From Hondaea fermentalgiana (lineage: Eukaryota > Sar > Bigyra > Thraustochytrida > Thraustochytriidae), in contig NPFB01000122.1 of NCBI GenBank assembly GCA_014084085.1, positions 225,331-289,330 on the forward strand: DNA of 64,000 nucleotides. Direction: 5' to 3'. Under the pieces are notes generated by a model. It worked only from the letters and a program-made list of their open reading frames with translations, did no database searches and was not told where the DNA came from. The translations under genes and the position numbers were made by a program. This document shows positions 60,720 through 64,000 of the stretch, in pieces; within the stretch, counting starts at the first letter, position 1, and the number at the start of each line of letters is the position of its first letter.

Positions 60720-62425
60720 CGTCCGCGCCTTTCTCCTCGTGGACGCACGGCTGCCCGAAAACTCCGCGCCAGCTCGATCCCCGGCTCGCCCGGCTGCCTG
60801 CGCGCGCGCGCCCGCGCCCTGCGTCTCGCCGGCGCCCGCGTCCTCCTCCCGCGCCTGCCCGCGGGCTTCCTCGGCCCGCGTGCTGTGCTCAGCTGGCTCG
60901 CCACGCGCGCCTCGCGCCCTCAGATTGCGTCAAGATCGCGCGCGGGCTCGCCGCCTGCTGCTGCAGCTGCTGCTGCGCGCTCCCCGGGGCTCCCCGGGGC
61001 TCCGCGCAGCCGCGCCTCGCCGCGCAGCCGCGCCCCGCCGCGCCCCGATGGACGCGCGGCCCTGCCTGCAGAAGGTCTCCGGCCGCGCCTGTAGTATATA
61101 TCCTCTTTGCGTCCGGATGGGTCCGCTGGCCGCTAGACGGGACCTGTGAACTCACGCAAGCGAAGTGTGTGCCGCCGGACGAGGCCTTGCCCGGCACGGG
61201 GCTCCGCGGCGAACGAACGCCTGGGCTGACGGACGCAGGCGCTCGGCGGCGAGAGGAAGCGGCGGGGCTCGGGCTCGCACGCACGCACGCGCGCGCGCGC
61301 GCACGAGGGACCGACTGCGCAGGCGCTTGGCCCGGCTTGGCCTGGCCTGGCTTGGACTCCGCTTTGTCCGGAGACAAACTGGAGTGCGGCTTGTTTTCGG
61401 ACCACAACGGACCGAGGCTGAAACTGGCCAGATTGCGGCAGCGACCCATGCGAGGATGGATAGGTACGAGCGGCTGCGGCCATCATGTCGCTGTCGCTTG
61501 CTCGCGTGTACAGCAGGCATGGGGAGGGAGGGTGGATGGCCTGACGATGAGACGACGTGATCTATGTGAGAGAAGTAATCGAAAGAAATACCTTCCGCGC
61601 CCGCGCTGCCCTCGTGCTCGCTGCCATGCCAGCCTTGATTATTGTGAGGATGATCATTTCAACCAGCATCAACTGTCGCCTGCTGTCACTACCATGAGCC
61701 ATGGACGCAGCACAAGGCGACGTCGCGACTCACTCTTCGTGACAACTGCCTGCATAGGTATAAATTCCATGGTAGAGACGAGGGTTAAATTCCGAATGAT
61801 GGGCAAACTATGCCGGAAACCCATCCCCATCAGCGAACGGATGTTCGATTTCGCATGCATGCATGTCTGACCATCCTCGCCGTCGGTCCCGAAATCTGTC
61901 AGTCTCGAGCTCATTCATTCCACTTTCTTCGTGCTTGCGCTCCTCCTTCATCTCCCTCGATTGTCAACACGACCTTGATGATGTTGACCCTCGAGTTGAT
62001 GAGGTTTGAATGAATCGACCGCAACTGTAAAATAATACTAAGCCGTAGCCGTGGGCAGCGGTTGGGCAGACATAGACAGACAGACACAGACAGACGGCGG
62101 TGGTTAGGTCGCCGTTAGGCGGCGCCACGATCACTTTGATCGTCGTCTCCGGCGCGCAGACCCCAGCGGGCGAGCGAGCGAGCGAGTACTCGAGCGCACG
62201 CGCGGACGTCGGGGGCCGCGAGCGGGCGCGGCAGACAGGCACGGGCCGGTGCCGCCCAGACTCTGGCTCGAAGCCACGTGACAAGAAACGCGCCGAGCCA
62301 GCCAGCGAGCGAACGAGCTCCTTTCATCTCTCAACTTCTTTGGGGGTGCGAAGCAAAACAACAACAACAACAACGACAACGAGGAGGACGACGAGGAGGA
62401 CGAGGTCGCACAAGATTGACCAAAG
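60720..62425. promoter_or_regulatory. Divergent promoter region, ankyrin-pseudokinase / POLE
   Basis: 1.7 kb between outward-facing starts, very GC-rich near the ankyrin gene. It contains TATATAT at 61095-61101, a 30-bp alternating purine-pyrimidine tract at 61276-61305, a GCGA microsatellite near 62167-62184, and a (CAA)n tract at about 62358-62383, roughly 45 bp before the POLE start and so probably in its leader. A + strand open frame (61169-61870) has no domain and GC-driven composition. No gene is called. Confidence 0.5.
61276..61305. repeat. Alternating CG/CA tract (Z-DNA-prone)
   Basis: Thirty bases of strict pyrimidine-purine alternation, mainly CG and CA steps, the sequence class with the highest tendency to form left-handed Z-DNA. 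Confidence 0.8.
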
Positions 62426-64000
62426 ATGATGCGAGGAAATGGACGCCGCGGCGGCGGCGGAGGAGGGAAACGCATGGGCTGGTCTGGGCGCCGCCAGGGT
62501 GGTCAGGGCTTCAAGAAGCGCGGGGCTCGAGGTGTCGCGCCCCCGCCGCAACGCCAGAGGCCACGCACCAAAGCGAGCCAAGACTTTCGCGACGCGCTTC
62601 GTGAGCAGAGCGAACGTGTCGACGAAATGTACGGCTTCGACGACTTTACCGAAGGACCCGCACGCGTCGGCTGGCTCCTCAACATGCTGCCCTGCACGGT
62701 TAACTTCGTCGACCCCACGCTGGAAAAGCCCGTCGAACTGTCTGCGCTTGAGCTCTACTTCCTGCAGCAGGACGGCAACACTTTCAAGGCCAAAATTCTT
62801 CACCGGCCATACTTTTACGTTCTCGTCAAGGAGGAATTTCTTAAAGAGACAAAGGCCATGCTGGAGCGCCGCTTTGCCAGCGACGTATCCGAGGTAGCCA
62901 TGGTCGATCGCGAGGACCTCGACATGGCTGACCATCTTGCCGGCAAACACCGCGTGCTGCTGCAGCTCTTCTTCCGCAACGTCAACGATCTCATGAACGT
63001 CCGCCTTGAGGTCCAGGAGGCTGTGCGCGTGAATAAGTCGCGGTCCAAAGCGGCAGACGCATACAACTTTACCGGTCACGACGCAACTGGCAGCACGGAA
63101 CTCCCAGACGATCTCATGGAGGCAATTGTGGACCTCCGAGAGTACGATGTACAATACCAAACGCGCGTTTCCATCGATCTCGACGTCAACGTCGGCAGCT
63201 GGTACGAGGTGAGCACGCGATTCTCAGACGGCACTGGAGCAGAAGGCCTCGGCGTCGATCTGAAAAAGCTAGACCTCCTGGAAAAGGCGGAACCGCGCAT
63301 TCTCGCTTTTGACATTGAGTGTACCAAGCAGCCGCACAAGTTTCCGGATGCTGCCTTTGACCAGGTCTTCATGATCTCCTACATGTTTGACGGCCAAGGC
63401 TATCTCATTATCAATCGCGAGGTGGTCACCGAGGACATTGAAGATTTCGAGTACACGCCTAAACCCGAGTACCCTGGACCCTTTGAGGTCTTCAACGAGG
63501 CTGACGAAGAGTCGACTCTTCGAAAATTCTTTGAGCATTGCCGCGAATTGCGTCCCAACGTCTGGGTCACATACAACGGCGACTTTTTCGATTGGCCGTT
63601 TATCGAAAAACGCGCGGCGACGTATGACATGGACCTTCGTACCGAGGTAGGCGTTGGCCCAAACAAGGAAGGCACGGAATATCGTGGACGATGCTCGGTT
63701 CACATGGACTGCCTTTACTGGGTCAAACGTGACTCATACCTTCCCGCAGGCTCGCGAGGTCTCAAGGCGGTGACCAAGGCGAAACTAGGCTACGATCCCG
63801 TCGAAGTCGATCCGGAGGATATGGTACGCTTTGCACGGGAACGTCCTCATCACATGGCCTCGTACTCGGTGTCCGATGCCGTTGCTACATACTACCTCTT
63901 TGACAAGTACATCAACCTCTTTATCTTCTCGCTCTGCACGATCATTCCGCTTCCGCCGGATGACGTGTTGCGCAAGGGTTCTGGAACTCTTTGCGAGATG
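62426..64000 (+). CDS. POLE: DNA polymerase epsilon catalytic subunit (3' truncated by window end)
   Basis: The frame is open from ATG 62426 (ATGATG) to the window end, giving 525 codons without a stop. Pol epsilon is the leading-strand replicase. After a basic Gly/Arg-rich start (~40 residues), the chain follows the family N-terminal domain (QSERVDEMYGFDDFTEG, then GWLLNMLPCTV). The 3'-5' proofreading exonuclease has Exo I FDIECTK (Asp296, Glu298), Exo II TYNGDFFDWPF (Asp386) and Exo III YSVSDAVATYYL (Asp484). Blocks such as EDIEDFEYTPKPEYPGPF, HMDCLYWVKRDSYLP and KAKLGYDPVEVDPEDM are nearly the same as in animal and yeast enzymes. It breaks off at VLRKGSGTLCEM, just before the polymerase domain. 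The full protein is usually above 2,000 residues. Confidence 0.98.
   Translation, partial: MMRGNGRRGGGGGGKRMGWSGRRQGGQGFKKRGARGVAPPPQRQRPRTKASQDFRDALREQSERVDEMYGFDDFTEGPARVGWLLNMLPCTVNFVDPTLEKPVELSALELYFLQQDGNTFKAKILHRPYFYVLVKEEFLKETKAMLERRFASDVSEVAMVDREDLDMADHLAGKHRVLLQLFFRNVNDLMNVRLEVQEAVRVNKSRSKAADAYNFTGHDATGSTELPDDLMEAIVDLREYDVQYQTRVSIDLDVNVGSWYEVSTRFSDGTGAEGLGVDLKKLDLLEKAEPRILAFDIECTKQPHKFPDAAFDQVFMISYMFDGQGYLIINREVVTEDIEDFEYTPKPEYPGPFEVFNEADEESTLRKFFEHCRELRPNVWVTYNGDFFDWPFIEKRAATYDMDLRTEVGVGPNKEGTEYRGRCSVHMDCLYWVKRDSYLPAGSRGLKAVTKAKLGYDPVEVDPEDMVRFARERPHHMASYSVSDAVATYYLFDKYINLFIFSLCTIIPLPPDDVLRKGSGTLCEM

Noticed and set aside
61169..61870. 233-codon + strand frame before POLE
   Set aside because: Composition is GC-driven, no domain or homology pattern, and it overlaps several other equally open frames.

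Overview
The window is eukaryotic nuclear DNA. It is GC-rich and gene-dense, with very long open frames that show no obvious introns, GC-rich low-complexity spacers, and three assembly gaps of exactly 100 N. The gene content is strictly eukaryotic: DNA polymerase epsilon, AP-4 epsilon, DDI1, TBC Rab-GAP, Sec14-like, YTH, ZIP transporter and tRNase Z. With intron-poor coding, polyQ tracts, PT-repeat extracellular stalks and giant ankyrin or modular proteins, this best fits a thraustochytrid-like stramenopile (for example Aurantiochytrium or Hondaea). The taxon is an inference from style; no rRNA or species marker is present.

Layout. 1-9 kb: a secreted-leader EGF-like multi-pass membrane protein (+) converging on a ZIP metal transporter (-), 2.5 kb of non-coding DNA, then a RING-finger protein (-). 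9-19 kb: a GC-rich divergent spacer with gap 1, an unrecognised 767-residue protein (+), a vWA / PT-stalk / XK-related-like membrane protein (-), and a DDI1-type aspartic protease (-). 19-32 kb: a 2990-residue protein (-) with at least 14 Tudor-like repeats fused to an RP2/TBCC domain, then AP-4 epsilon (-). 32-46 kb: a membrane-anchored Sec14-like protein (+), a TBC Rab-GAP (+, 5' end interrupted by gap 2), a coiled-coil protein (-), and a PH/IQ/WW-like protein (+). 46-54 kb: a YTH-domain RNA-binding protein (-), a polyQ protein running into gap 3 (-), and tRNase Z (+). 54-64 kb: a 2129-residue ankyrin / SAM-like / pseudokinase / zinc-finger protein (-) and the 5' part of the DNA polymerase epsilon catalytic subunit (+), cut by the window end.

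Genes are monocistronic, with convergent pairs sharing short 3' spacers and divergent pairs sharing GC-rich promoters. There is no operon, CRISPR array, integrated virus or mobile element. Functions are mostly housekeeping: trafficking (AP-4, Rab-GAP, Sec14), RNA metabolism (tRNase Z, YTH), replication (POLE), proteolysis (DDI1, RING) and metal transport. The novelty lies in domain architectures: the Tudor-array/TBCC protein with a higher-order repeat duplication, the vWA-XKR-like chimera, the ankyrin-pseudokinase-zinc-finger protein, and a YTH domain that lacks two of the three usual cage tryptophans. A palindromic octamer (TAGGCCTA) was also seen only in gene spacers.

Start codons were chosen by eye as the first sensible ATG. 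Coordinates of the starts next to gaps 2 and 3 are uncertain.
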